The notes: generated by a model not told the origin, from the letters alone. A DNA stretch of 64,000 nucleotides from Sphingopyxis sp. (GCF_019459305.1 NZ_JAIBES010000129.1:1-64000); one strand, 5' to 3'; positions 10,297 to 20,020 are shown, counted from the first letter of the stretch. Translations and numbers: made by a program.

Positions 10297-10688
10297 TGCG
10301 CCTTCTCCCACTGCGGAAACCAGATATCTTCGATGTTGGCGAAGCTTATGCGCATCGTCTGGCCGATAGCGACGCTTTCAGGGTCGGTTCCGACAACTTC
10401 GGCGGTCACGCGGACACCCGGAGCGCCGTCGAGATCGACCACCGCGAGGGTAAAGGGGACCTGCATTCCGGGGGCCCATGGCTGATGGTTCACCGTATAG
10501 GTATAGACTGTGCCGGTTCCAGGAACCGGCCTGCTTTCAACGGCTTCGCTCCAACACTTCGGACAGATCAGCTGCGGCGGGTGGATCGCGTGGTTGCAGT
10601 CGGCGCAGAAGGCGATCATCAGTTTGCCGTCCGCGCCGCCGGTCCAGAAGGCGGTATTTTCGGGCGTCAGTTCGGGGAGTGGTCTCAT
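10293..10688 (-). CDS. DUF35 / Zn-ribbon OB-fold protein
   Basis: FCADCNHAIHPPQLICPKCWSE, GTGTVYTYTVNHQPW; 4-bp overlap with the thiolase-like gene. Confidence 0.85.
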   Translation of the reverse strand: MRPLPELTPENTAFWTGGADGKLMIAFCADCNHAIHPPQLICPKCWSEAVESRPVPGTGTVYTYTVNHQPWAPGMQVPFTLAVVDLDGAPGVRVTAEVVGTDPESVAIGQTMRISFANIEDIWFPQWEKAQ

Positions 10689-12085
10689 GGCTGTTCCTGC
10701 GGTGAAAGTTGTCGCGGTAGCGCAAATGCGACGAGAATCGCCACGAGGCAGATACCGACGATGACAGTGACGGTGAGGTCGTAGGCGAACGGCGAGGGAT
10801 AGATTTCATCGCCGCGGCGCACGACATCGACCGCGAGCAAGGTCGTTACCATCTGCGCGCCGATACCCAGGAACAGCTGACGGATGACGGTGAGCATTCC
10901 CGAAATCTCGCTGATCCGTTCAGGCGGCGATGCTTGCGCGATGATCGTCGGAGCCACCGAGAATAGCATCGTCGCGCCAAAGCTGATGATGATGAGCTGC
11001 GCGACAGCAATGGCAAAGCCGTCGATATCGACGATAAACCACAGGAGCCACCCCGCGGTGGTGATAAGGCCGCCGACAATAAGCGCGATCCGACCACCCC
11101 CCCTGCCCGCGAGCCAGCCGCCGAGCGGTCCGGCGAAGGTCGAACTGAGGTTCGAGGGAAGCTTGGCAAGTCCCGCCACCGTTGCCGTGAGTCCGAGCCC
11201 GGCAACAGTCCATGCCGGCGCCTGCAGCAGCAGCGAGAAGAATACCGTGATCTGAAGCGTACTCATCGAGACGAGCGCGGTAACTGCGCCGCCCACTGCG
11301 ATCGTGCGGTCGGCGAAGCTGCGGATCGCGATCAGTGGATTGGGGCTGGTCAGGCTGCGGCGGACCCACCAGGTGACAAGCGCGACGCCGAGCGCCAGCG
11401 CACCCAGCGGCATTGGGTTGCCCCAGCCCCAGCTTTTTCCCATGCTGAAATAGACAAGCACGAGCGCCACGCCGGGCGCAAAAGCCAAGCCCGACATCCA
11501 GTCGACCGCCTGCGTCGATGGGCGCCGGATCGAAACGGGCACGAAGGCGAGAATCGCGAGCATAGCCGTCACGCACAGTCCGGCGCTGGTGAAGAAAATG
11601 CCGTGCCAGCTGAACTGATCGACGATCATGCCGCCGACGACGAGCCCTGCCGCCGTTCCGATCGACGCGCCCGAAATCATCAGGCCGATCGCCATTGGCG
11701 CGCGGTCCTTTGGCATATTTTCATGCACCAGCCCTATGCATAAAGGGAGGATCGCGCCGGTGACCCCCTGCATCAGCCGGCCGGCGAGCAGCACCGAGAA
11801 ATTGGTCGAAAGCGCGCTGATCAGAGAACCGATCGCCCCGATCGCTAGGACGACAATCAGCACCCGTCTCCGCCCGAACAAATCGCCGAGACGGCCAACG
11901 ACCGCCGCGATCGCCGCGCCGACGATAAGATAGCCGGTGATCAGCCAGCCGACCATTGCGGGATTTCCAAAATCCTCGATCAGCTTTTTGAGCGCCGCGA
12001 GGATCATCGCAGTTTCGAACGACCCGGTGACTTCGGCGACCCATAGTGCACCGATGAGAAGTGGAAGGTTGCGGCGATCGCTCAC
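10685..12085 (-). CDS. MFS transporter, multidrug-like
   Basis: Many hydrophobic helices; GRLGDLFGRRRVLIV, GRLMQGVTGAILPL. Confidence 0.85.
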   Translation of the reverse strand: MSDRRNLPLLIGALWVAEVTGSFETAMILAALKKLIEDFGNPAMVGWLITGYLIVGAAIAAVVGRLGDLFGRRRVLIVVLAIGAIGSLISALSTNFSVLLAGRLMQGVTGAILPLCIGLVHENMPKDRAPMAIGLMISGASIGTAAGLVVGGMIVDQFSWHGIFFTSAGLCVTAMLAILAFVPVSIRRPSTQAVDWMSGLAFAPGVALVLVYFSMGKSWGWGNPMPLGALALGVALVTWWVRRSLTSPNPLIAIRSFADRTIAVGGAVTALVSMSTLQITVFFSLLLQAPAWTVAGLGLTATVAGLAKLPSNLSSTFAGPLGGWLAGRGGGRIALIVGGLITTAGWLLWFIVDIDGFAIAVAQLIIISFGATMLFSVAPTIIAQASPPERISEISGMLTVIRQLFLGIGAQMVTTLLAVDVVRRGDEIYPSPFAYDLTVTVIVGICLVAILVAFALPRQLSPQEQP

Positions 12086-12868
12086 TCAGCTTGCGACCGT
12101 CTTGGCCCCGTCGGGAACCCCTACCTGCGCTGCGCGAACCTCGATAAGGTCGACCCCGATGTCGGCGGGAAGGCCGATGACCGCCAGCAGCGCCGCAGCC
12201 ATCGATTCGGGGGTCGCCGATTCCCCTGACATCGAGGCGTGGCCCGTCTCGACGATCTTTTTATAGAAAGCTGCCATGGTGTCTTGCGACCATGCCTTGC
12301 CGCCCGACCCGCCCTTGACCGAGCCAGAACGCAGGATGGTGACGCGGATTTCTTCCGAGCGCAGTTCGTCGCGCAGGCCCTGACAAAGCGTTTCGACGGC
12401 CGCCTTGGTCGCCGCATACAGCGCCAACATCGGGAAAGGCATTCGGACCGATTCACTGCTGATCGCGATGATCTGCCCCTTGGTTTCGCGCAAATGCGGA
12501 ATCGCAGCGCGGGCCAGCCAGGCGACGCCGAGGATGTTGATATCGACATGATTGCGGATCAGGTCGTCGCTGCCATGTTCGAACGCGAAAGGGTGGTAGA
12601 TTGCAGCATTGGCAACAACGACGTCGATGCGGCCAAACGCATCGATGGTGCGTGCGATCGCCGCATCGACAGCGGTCGACGAGGTGACGTCACAGGCCAG
12701 CGGCAGGACGGCGTCGCCGAATTGCTGCGCCAGACTGTCGAGTTCGTCCGACGGCCGCGCAAGGCAGGCGACGCGCATCCCCGCCCCCGTCAGCGCGGTG
12801 ACGAAATGACGGCCCATCCCCTTCGAAGCACCCGTGATAACGGCAGTTTTGCCGGAAAGGCTTTCCAT
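12086..12868 (-). CDS. SDR family oxidoreductase
   Basis: MESLSGKTAVITGASKGMGRHFV; YAATKAAVE. Confidence 0.85.
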   Translation of the reverse strand: MESLSGKTAVITGASKGMGRHFVTALTGAGMRVACLARPSDELDSLAQQFGDAVLPLACDVTSSTAVDAAIARTIDAFGRIDVVVANAAIYHPFAFEHGSDDLIRNHVDINILGVAWLARAAIPHLRETKGQIIAISSESVRMPFPMLALYAATKAAVETLCQGLRDELRSEEIRVTILRSGSVKGGSGGKAWSQDTMAAFYKKIVETGHASMSGESATPESMAAALLAVIGLPADIGVDLIEVRAAQVGVPDGAKTVAS

Positions 12869-12903
12869 CCCGATTCCCCAATTACTATGCTTTTCTTTTG
12901 TTT

Positions 12904-12918
12904 CTGACGATACGTCAA
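12904..12918 (-). promoter_or_regulatory. Motif B site 2 (TTGACGTATCGTCAG on minus strand)
   Basis: In the divergent intergenic region between the SDR (12868, -) and the TetR gene (about 12981, +). Confidence 0.6.
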
Positions 12919-12980
12919 TTTTTTGCCTTATCGCAACCCAGCTGTTAGGAAGAGTGGCACATTTTGAGCGGGGCACGAAT

Positions 12981-13658
12981 TTGACGACACAGCAACAAGC
13001 CGTGGTTGAGCAGCGCGTGGCGTCTGATGCGGTGTCCGAGGGCACTGGTCGCAAGCTGGGCGCCAAAGGTCAGCGCACCCGTCAGCAACTGATCGATGCC
13101 ACGGTTGCGTTGCTGGAAACGCACGGGTTGCGGGACGTTTCCGTGGTCGACGTCGCTCGCGCCGCCAATACCTCGCCAGCGACTTTCTATGTCTATTTCA
13201 AAGGCGTGCCAGAGGTTGTTCTGGCGGCGCTTGAAAGTGCGACGCAAACGTCCCCGGAACTGGAGGCGATCGTGGCGAGCGACTGGCTGGCGGCTGGGGC
13301 CGCGGCAAATGCGCGAGCGTTCGTCGATTGTTATACCGATATCTGGAATCGCAACCGGACAATATTCGTGGTCCGCAACCTCGCCGCCGAAGAAGGCGAC
13401 GCGCGCTTTTACGAAGCGCGAATGACCTTGGCGCGGCCCATCCTGATTGCGATCAGCGAGCAGGTCGAGCGCGCGCAGGCGGCTGGCCGTATCCCAGCCG
13501 ACCTGTCGCCGCGTTCGTGCGCCGGAACGATGCTGATGATGCTGGAACGCCTTTCGGCCATCGGCCCGATGAGCCGCGACGATGACGGGGTCGGCTATGC
13601 CGACCTCAAGGCCGCAGCCGCGTACAGCATATCGACGATGCTGGGCGCCAGAGGGTAG
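12981..13658 (+). CDS. TetR/AcrR family regulator, probable TTG start
   Basis: GQRTRQQLIDATVALLETHGLRDVSVVDVARAANTSPATFYVYFKGVPEVVLAAL helix-turn-helix. Confidence 0.85.
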   Translation: MTTQQQAVVEQRVASDAVSEGTGRKLGAKGQRTRQQLIDATVALLETHGLRDVSVVDVARAANTSPATFYVYFKGVPEVVLAALESATQTSPELEAIVASDWLAAGAAANARAFVDCYTDIWNRNRTIFVVRNLAAEEGDARFYEARMTLARPILIAISEQVERAQAAGRIPADLSPRSCAGTMLMMLERLSAIGPMSRDDDGVGYADLKAAAAYSISTMLGARG

Positions 13659-13807
13659 CTGTGGCGATCCCCCCTGTCGCGCAGCGATGGGAAGCCGACA
13701 GCGGTGTAACCCCTGACGGAGGGGCCTTGGCACTGCCGTCGCCGCGCCTTCACCACTCGCTGGGCGAGCGGTTCCCTTCCCCATGACTTCGTCACCGGGA
13801 GGTTGAG

Positions 13808-14638
13808 TCACGCCGCCGACGCCTCTGCAATCATCTGCTGAATGTTGAGAACGCCGGTGGCCAATCCGCCGGCAAGACCCGCATCGACCGGCAGGCAGAC
13901 GCCGCTGATGAAACGTGCCGCGTCGCTGTTGAGAAGGATCAGCGGCAGCGCCTGTTCCTCCGGGGTCGAATAACGGCCCTTTGCTTTGGCAAATGCGCCA
14001 AGCACCGCATCGCCCGCAATCTTGCGAAATTCGCCAAGCATCGGGGTGTCGATCGGGCTGGGCATCGTGCAGTTGATGCGGATGTCGCGAGCGATCAGGG
14101 CGGGGGCGCTGATCTGGGTCCAGGTATTGATGAGTTCTTTTGACAATGTGTAGGGATCACCGAGTTCGTCGGCGCGATCGGTGTACCATTGCCGCGCCTT
14201 TGCAAAGTCGGTGATACCCATAAATTCGCGCAGCAGCGGCTGACGCGCCAGATAACCCATACCAGCGAGCGACGAGACGCTGACAATGGATGCGCCCGGG
14301 TTTAGGTTCGGAATCCAGCCTTCGGTCCAGGCGCGGATGCCAAGGAAATTGACCGTGACCACATCCTCGCCCGGGAAAGTCTGCGGCAGGCCCGAGACGT
14401 TGAACACCGCATCAACCTTGCCACCAATGCTGGCGATGCCCGCCGCGATCGCTTCAGGGCTTTTCAGGTCGATTTCGGTAAAGCTGGCGAGGTCGACGGG
14501 CGACGGTTTGACATCGGCGCCATGCACTTCCGCGCCCAGATCGACGAGTGCGCGGGCGGCGGCTTCGCCGGTTCCCGAGAAACAGCCCATGACGACCACG
14601 CGCTTGCCCTTATAGCCCAAAATATCGGTAGCCATCAC
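13808..14638 (-). CDS. SDR family oxidoreductase, 3-alpha-HSD / coniferyl-alcohol-dehydrogenase-like subgroup
   Basis: VVVMGCFSGTGEAAARALVDLGAEVHGADVKPS; YTLSKELIN; C-terminal FISGVCLPVDAGLAGGLATG. Confidence 0.75.
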   Translation of the reverse strand: MMATDILGYKGKRVVVMGCFSGTGEAAARALVDLGAEVHGADVKPSPVDLASFTEIDLKSPEAIAAGIASIGGKVDAVFNVSGLPQTFPGEDVVTVNFLGIRAWTEGWIPNLNPGASIVSVSSLAGMGYLARQPLLREFMGITDFAKARQWYTDRADELGDPYTLSKELINTWTQISAPALIARDIRINCTMPSPIDTPMLGEFRKIAGDAVLGAFAKAKGRYSTPEEQALPLILLNSDAARFISGVCLPVDAGLAGGLATGVLNIQQMIAEASAA

Positions 14639-14707
14639 ACCTTCTCCGTCCGTTTTTATCTAGAGAAACCGGGGTAAACCCGCGCCGACCGAGCAGCAAG
14701 TCAAAAC

Positions 14708-14722
14708 TTGACACTTCGTCAA
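14708..14722 (+). promoter_or_regulatory. Motif B site 3 (TTGACACTTCGTCAA)
   Basis: About 70 bp upstream of the minus-strand SDR start (14638). Confidence 0.6.
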
Positions 14723-14742
14723 TAATTTGGATACGCTGTAAA

Positions 14743-16116
14743 TCATTCCAGCGGTGCGAACGTCGTCTGGGCGAGCCCGCCCATAGCTTCGGCCATCAAT
14801 GCCGCCTCACGCGCTTCATGCGCATTGCAGAGGATCATCGCGGTTGCAGTTGCGATGCGATCGGCGGCCACCGAGTCGCGGAAAGCGGCCCAGGCGGCGG
14901 CATGATCGGAAAATTGGCGAGCCAGTGCAGCCTCGACCTCCTGCTTCTCGACCGCGTGAAAACCCGGTTCGAAGCGTTCGATCGCGCGCCACCATTTGAT
15001 CAGCCGCGCCATGCCCTTGGCCTTCACCGCGGCCTGTTGGTCGGCGATGCGCGGAACGATGCTGTTGCGGATATCGTCGAGCGCGATCGTGAAGCTGCGG
15101 TCATGGGCACCGAGAGGCGCGTCGGGCATGGCGACAGGCGGCATAGCCACCCCCGCCGCGTCGGCCAGCGCCTCCGACAACACGCGGCGGTGGATCGTCG
15201 AGTAGACGAGGTTCATGCCGAGGTTTGGCGGCGGCGGCGCATCGGGATCGTCATAGCGCGAGCGCCGTGCGAAGCCGGTTTGAAAGAGCAGCCGCCAATA
15301 GCGCACGCGCGCCAGATCGATCGGGTAACCGCCCGCAGCTTCATAATCTGCGAAAGCTTTGGGAAGCGGGACAAAGCCCTGGAACAGCATCCGCAGGCAG
15401 AGCATCGCGAGGTCCGCCATCGGGTCGCCGTAATGCACCAGTTCCCAGTCGAGCAGCGCAGTGACCCGCTTGCCGTCGTAAAGGAAATTCCCCGGCCCGG
15501 CGTCGCCGTGGACGATCACAGGCGCGGGCATATCGGCGGGGATATTTGCGTCAAGCCAGTTCAATGACAGGTGGATCAGCGGATCCCAAGCCTTTCCGCT
15601 ATTCGCCGCGCGCAGCACGGCGAGCCGCCGGCGGATGAAAGAGTCGGCGGGCTCGACCGCGCCCATGCCCTCGACCGGGCTGGCGGTCACGTCGATGCGA
15701 TGGAGTGCTGCGAGTTGTGCCATAAAATCGGCCGCGATTGCGCTGCGCTGAGCCGGATCGGCGATGCCGCCGAAGCGGTCCTTGCCGGGCACCATACCGC
15801 ACACGAGCGCGCGCTGGTCCGGCACCGATGCGAAATAGGGCGCTACACGCACGCCTGCCGATGCCAACGGACCCGACAGCGCGCGCAGCACGGCCGCTTC
15901 GCGCAGGAAAGCGGCGTCGTCCCCTGCCCCCGCTTTAAGCACATCATAATTCATGTACGCGCTTGCAGTGCGTCCGTCGGGCCAGGCGAGGTCGAGTTCG
16001 GCGCCGTCGCGCGATGCGCCTCCGCCGCCGCGCGGCCGGACGGCTGTCACGCGCGCGCCGCTTGCCGCCTCAACTGCAACTGCGAGGCCGTCAGGCAGAA
16101 GTGCTGCGGGCTCCAT
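14743..16116 (-). CDS. APH/ACAD10-like phosphotransferase with C-terminal helical extension
   Basis: VIVHGDAGPGNFLYDGKRVTALLDWELVHYGDPMADLA Brenner and DFG-like motifs; about 130 aa extra C-terminal region. Confidence 0.8.
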   Translation of the reverse strand: MEPAALLPDGLAVAVEAASGARVTAVRPRGGGGASRDGAELDLAWPDGRTASAYMNYDVLKAGAGDDAAFLREAAVLRALSGPLASAGVRVAPYFASVPDQRALVCGMVPGKDRFGGIADPAQRSAIAADFMAQLAALHRIDVTASPVEGMGAVEPADSFIRRRLAVLRAANSGKAWDPLIHLSLNWLDANIPADMPAPVIVHGDAGPGNFLYDGKRVTALLDWELVHYGDPMADLAMLCLRMLFQGFVPLPKAFADYEAAGGYPIDLARVRYWRLLFQTGFARRSRYDDPDAPPPPNLGMNLVYSTIHRRVLSEALADAAGVAMPPVAMPDAPLGAHDRSFTIALDDIRNSIVPRIADQQAAVKAKGMARLIKWWRAIERFEPGFHAVEKQEVEAALARQFSDHAAAWAAFRDSVAADRIATATAMILCNAHEAREAALMAEAMGGLAQTTFAPLE

Positions 16117-18323
16117 CAGGCGATGATCTTTGCTTCGCGGAAGCCCGCGATCTCGGAATCCGAATAGCCGATTTCGCGCAGAATCTCGTCGCTATGCTCG
16201 CCGACCGCGGGGGCGCAACGTTTGAAGACAATCGGCACGTCACCGAAATTCCAGAAGGCGCCGGGCTGTTCGACGAGGCCATAGAGTGGCTGAGGCAGGG
16301 CCGAAACAAGGTTCAATTCGCGATTCTGCGGATCGTCGAAGAAACGGTGCATCGCATCTTCGAAATTAACCGCGTCGCTGGGCACACCAGCGGCTTCGAG
16401 CGCAGCGAGCAGGTCGGCTGCTTTCCACCCTTCAGTGGCGGCTTCAAAGCGCGATTCTTCGCCCAGCAGATCGCGCAGGGCGGCCTGCTGTTCGGGTCGG
16501 TGCGCGGCGACCGCGACCCACTGATCGTCGGAACATTCATAGATGCGGTGATAGGGCGAGAAACCCGTCTGGTCGTCGGTCAGATGATAGGTTTCGGTGA
16601 GCTTTCCTTCGGCGTCGATCAGCCGCTCGCCCTGTGTGAAAGCGGCGACGCCGAGCAGCGAGCTTTGCGTCGTATACCCCCTGCTCCCCGCACGCTTGGC
16701 GTATAGCGACGCCATGATTTCGACGAGGCAGGATTGCGCCGACGTGACATCCATCGTGCCGGGGCGGTTGAACACGGGTTTGTTGCCGGCACCCGCATTT
16801 TCGAACTCCCAGCCCGCAATCGCGTTGAAGATCGAGTCATAGCCCGGCCAATTGCCGCGCGCGCCCTTTTGGCCATAAGCGCTGACATAGTTGAACGCGA
16901 CGTCGGGGTTATATTTACGGATGCCCTCTTCGCTGAGGCCGAGTTTCGCCGCGCCCCTGAACCGCATATTGTGATGGACGACCTCGGCCCACTGGATCAG
17001 TCGTTCGAGGATCGGCTGCGCCTCGGGCCGTGTCAAGTCGAGTGCGAGGCTGCGCTTTGAGCGCGCCGCCGCCTGATAATAGCGGTGCATGAAACGGATG
17101 CGGTCGCCGGTCAGCGCCTCGACCTTGATCACATTGGCGCCCATGTCGCCCATCATCGATGGCCCCATCGGGCCAGCGAGGAACATGCCAAGGTCGAGGA
17201 CGCGGACGCCTTCGAGGATTTCGGCGGGGGCGGCGTCGGGTGCAGGGGCGATGGACTCTGAGGTCCAGCTCTCGTCGCCGCCTTCGCCGAGGCGCGGTGC
17301 GGGGCGCCCCTGCGGCAGGTCGGCGTCGGTGTGGAAAGGGACGTTGGGCTGGCGCGTCTTACCGAGATCGGGGTCGTCGACGGCGATGACATAGCCATTC
17401 GCCTCGACCTCCGGATGACGCAGGACTTCGCCCATCGGATAGGCGGGTTCGACCGCGATGTCGGCAGCGCGCAAATCGGCGATCCAGCTGTCGCGCGGGC
17501 GCAGACGAAACGCCGCCTCGATGCCTTCGGGGGTCTCGAGGTCGACGTCCGCCTCTGCCATCACGTCCCACATCGTCGGCATCGTGGCGTAATCGAACTG
17601 GCGGGTCGGATCCATGATCTGCAACCAGTCGCCGCCCTGGCACTCGAACAGCTGCTGCGCCATTGCGCGCGGGGCACCGGGGGCATAGGTCGGCGGATTG
17701 GGCATGGGCCCTTCGCTGTTGCGCGCCCAGACGAGCGGCAGCGTCGAGAGAAATCCCTGGAACAGCGAGGTGTGCGCGGCGCCGCCCTGCCCCGACTGGA
17801 GCCGCATGACGAGCCGCGCGAGGATGCCCGATGCGGCGAGGTGCGCCGCGGCCCAGCTTCCCTGACGGTAGCGGTAGACGATCGGGCCGCCACGATAGCC
17901 GTCATTCTCGTAAAGCACGCCGACGCGCGCGGCGACGAGCAGATCGTCGGCGCCGCGTTCGACATCGGGGTGATTATGCGGGCTGCCGGTGATGCCGCAG
18001 GTGACGAGACGGGGGAAGGCGCGGGCCAGTGCTGCGTCGTCGAAGCCCAGCGCTTGCGCCTGCTGCGGCGTGAACTGGTGGAGCAGGACGTCGGCGCCCG
18101 GGAGGCGGTCGGTCAGCGCGGCAAGGCCGTCGGCGGTATCAAGGTCGAGGATCAGGCTGCGCTTGCCGCGGTTCCAGTTGGCAAAGGGTGCGGTGCCGCG
18201 CGCGGGGTCGCCACCGGGGCGCTCCACCTTCAGCACGTCGGCGCCGAGTTCGCACAGCATCAGCCCCGCGACCTGGACCGCCATTCCCTCGCCGATCTCG
18301 ACGATGCGAAGGTCGCCGAGCAT
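16116..18323 (-). CDS. Double-domain CaiB/BaiF family CoA-transferase
   Basis: Two tandem CaiB repeats: MLGDLRIVEIGEGMAVQVAGLMLCELGADVLKVERPGGD... and LEGVRVLDLGMFLAGPMGPSMMGDMGANVIKVEALTGD... in 735 aa. Confidence 0.85.
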   Translation of the reverse strand: MLGDLRIVEIGEGMAVQVAGLMLCELGADVLKVERPGGDPARGTAPFANWNRGKRSLILDLDTADGLAALTDRLPGADVLLHQFTPQQAQALGFDDAALARAFPRLVTCGITGSPHNHPDVERGADDLLVAARVGVLYENDGYRGGPIVYRYRQGSWAAAHLAASGILARLVMRLQSGQGGAAHTSLFQGFLSTLPLVWARNSEGPMPNPPTYAPGAPRAMAQQLFECQGGDWLQIMDPTRQFDYATMPTMWDVMAEADVDLETPEGIEAAFRLRPRDSWIADLRAADIAVEPAYPMGEVLRHPEVEANGYVIAVDDPDLGKTRQPNVPFHTDADLPQGRPAPRLGEGGDESWTSESIAPAPDAAPAEILEGVRVLDLGMFLAGPMGPSMMGDMGANVIKVEALTGDRIRFMHRYYQAAARSKRSLALDLTRPEAQPILERLIQWAEVVHHNMRFRGAAKLGLSEEGIRKYNPDVAFNYVSAYGQKGARGNWPGYDSIFNAIAGWEFENAGAGNKPVFNRPGTMDVTSAQSCLVEIMASLYAKRAGSRGYTTQSSLLGVAAFTQGERLIDAEGKLTETYHLTDDQTGFSPYHRIYECSDDQWVAVAAHRPEQQAALRDLLGEESRFEAATEGWKAADLLAALEAAGVPSDAVNFEDAMHRFFDDPQNRELNLVSALPQPLYGLVEQPGAFWNFGDVPIVFKRCAPAVGEHSDEILREIGYSDSEIAGFREAKIIA

Positions 18324-18326
18324 CGG

Positions 18327-18755
18327 TCAGGCCTTCTTGAAGTTCGGGAGAACCCAGTCGTCCTGGATCGGAGTCCAGTCGACGATGACTTTCATCCCGA
18401 TATGGACGTCCTCGGCATCGCAGCCCGACACATTGGCGTTCAGGCGCGTGCCGGGCGCGCCATCGAGGTCGACGACAACGGGGACATAGACATAATCCTC
18501 GCCATTCTTGGGGTTCTTGTTGCAGATCGCATAACTGAACACCGTGCCGGTGCCTGGGAGCGCGGGCCAGTTTTTGGCGCGGCTGCCGCATTCGGGACAG
18601 ACCGCGGTCGGCGGCATCCGGAAGTGGCCGCATTCGCCGCATTCGCACGCGGTAAGCTTATGCTCTTTCGCCGCCTGCCAGAAAGGTTCGGTGTCGGGGT
18701 TGGTGGTGATGCGGATCTGGTCGCCGGGAAGCGCGCGGGCGGGGCCATAGGTCAT
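18327..18755 (-). CDS. DUF35 / Zn-ribbon OB-fold protein
   Basis: CECGECGHFRMPPTAVCPECGSR zinc ribbon; GTGTVFSYAICNKNP. Confidence 0.85.
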   Translation of the reverse strand: MTYGPARALPGDQIRITTNPDTEPFWQAAKEHKLTACECGECGHFRMPPTAVCPECGSRAKNWPALPGTGTVFSYAICNKNPKNGEDYVYVPVVVDLDGAPGTRLNANVSGCDAEDVHIGMKVIVDWTPIQDDWVLPNFKKA

Positions 18756-18760
18756 GAGGG

Positions 18761-19978
18761 TCAGTCCTTGCGCAGGATGAGGCTGGAGACGGGGAGCGAC
18801 GCCGGGCCGCCCGAGACAAGCGCGAATTCAGCGTCCTTGACCTGGTTGATCGCGGTGCCGCGCACCTGTTCGACGCCCTCGACGATATGGGTCATACCGA
18901 TGATATAAGCCTCGTTGAGGTTCCCGCCGTGGGTGTTCACCGGCGTGCCGCCGTTGACGCCCTTGCCGGTCACCGGATCGTATCGAAGCTTGCCCGAGAG
19001 GACATAATCATTGCCCTCCCCCTTTTCGCAGAAGCCATAATCTTCGAGCTGCATCAGCACCATCGGGCTGAAATGATCGTAGATCAGCGCGACGTCCATA
19101 TCCTTGGCCGACAGACCCGACTGCGCCCAGACGCGGTCGGCGGTGAATTTATGCCCCGAGCTGGCGAAATGCGGGTCTGGCATTCCCATCCACGCGAAGG
19201 CCCGGCCCCATTCGCGCTGGCCGCCATGCGCCGCAGCATGAACGACCGCGGGCTTGTGGCGACAGTCTTTGGCCCTGTCCATCGTCGTTGTGATAACAGC
19301 GACCGCACCGTCGGTTTCGAGACAGAAATCGAGGCGCCGGAGCGGGTCGGCTAGCATTACCGACGCGTCATATTGTTCCTTGGTCAGCGGTTCCTTGCGC
19401 ACCGCTTTCGGGCGGTTATGGGTGTTCGCGCGGGTGGCCATCACAACCTCGCCGAAAGCGTCCTGCGTGGTACCGTAAAGGTGCATATGTCGGCGCGCGA
19501 GAACGGACATCAGATGGCCAGGACCGACAAGACCCGATGGCTGGAGGAAGCTGTTTTCAGGATTGGGCGCGGCCGAACCGAACACCACGCCGAGGCGATG
19601 CTGCGGCAGTTGCTGCAGCGCCATCAGCGTTACGCTATAGGTGCAATCCTCGTTCATCAGCCCCGCTGTCGCGAGGCCGATTGCGCCCGGACAGCCGCCG
19701 CCGCCGCTGGTCAAAGTCGCCGACCAGCTGATATGCGGCATGCCCAATGTTTCCATCAGGCTGGCGGTATCGAACTTGTCGAGATAACCCGCGCCCGCGG
19801 TTGAATAATATGAGAAGCCGTCGATCTGCTTATGGCTGATCCCCGCATCGGCGCAAGCGTTCATGATCGCCTCGACCGCCATATCGTTGATCGTGCGCGG
19901 CCAGCTTTTGCCCCGGACATAATAGTCGGTAGACCCGACGCCGACGATCGCGCACTTGTCCTGATTGACCCAGGCCAT
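18761..19978 (-). CDS. Thiolase-like / SCP2-thiolase (Ltp-type) protein
   Basis: DKCAIVGVGSTDYYVRGKSWPRT..., GGTPVNTHGGNLNEAYIIGMTHIVEGVEQVRG. Confidence 0.85.
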   Translation of the reverse strand: MAWVNQDKCAIVGVGSTDYYVRGKSWPRTINDMAVEAIMNACADAGISHKQIDGFSYYSTAGAGYLDKFDTASLMETLGMPHISWSATLTSGGGGCPGAIGLATAGLMNEDCTYSVTLMALQQLPQHRLGVVFGSAAPNPENSFLQPSGLVGPGHLMSVLARRHMHLYGTTQDAFGEVVMATRANTHNRPKAVRKEPLTKEQYDASVMLADPLRRLDFCLETDGAVAVITTTMDRAKDCRHKPAVVHAAAHGGQREWGRAFAWMGMPDPHFASSGHKFTADRVWAQSGLSAKDMDVALIYDHFSPMVLMQLEDYGFCEKGEGNDYVLSGKLRYDPVTGKGVNGGTPVNTHGGNLNEAYIIGMTHIVEGVEQVRGTAINQVKDAEFALVSGGPASLPVSSLILRKD

Positions 19979-19998
19979 GCTTTTCTCCCGATTCCCAG

Positions 19999-20020
19999 TT
20001 ATCTAACTAGGTTTGATATG
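19999..20020 (+). promoter_or_regulatory. Motif A site 2 (TTATCTAACTAGGTTTGATATG)
   Basis: About 20 bp upstream of the minus-strand thiolase/DUF35/CaiB operon. Confidence 0.65.

Noticed and set aside
13710-13724. CCCCT-GACGG-AGGGG hairpin after TetR gene
   Set aside because: Short and without U-tract; insufficient for a terminator call.
17331-18908. 525-aa plus-strand ORF antisense to the CaiB/DUF35 genes
   Set aside because: Shadow ORF; opposite strand carries strong conserved motifs.
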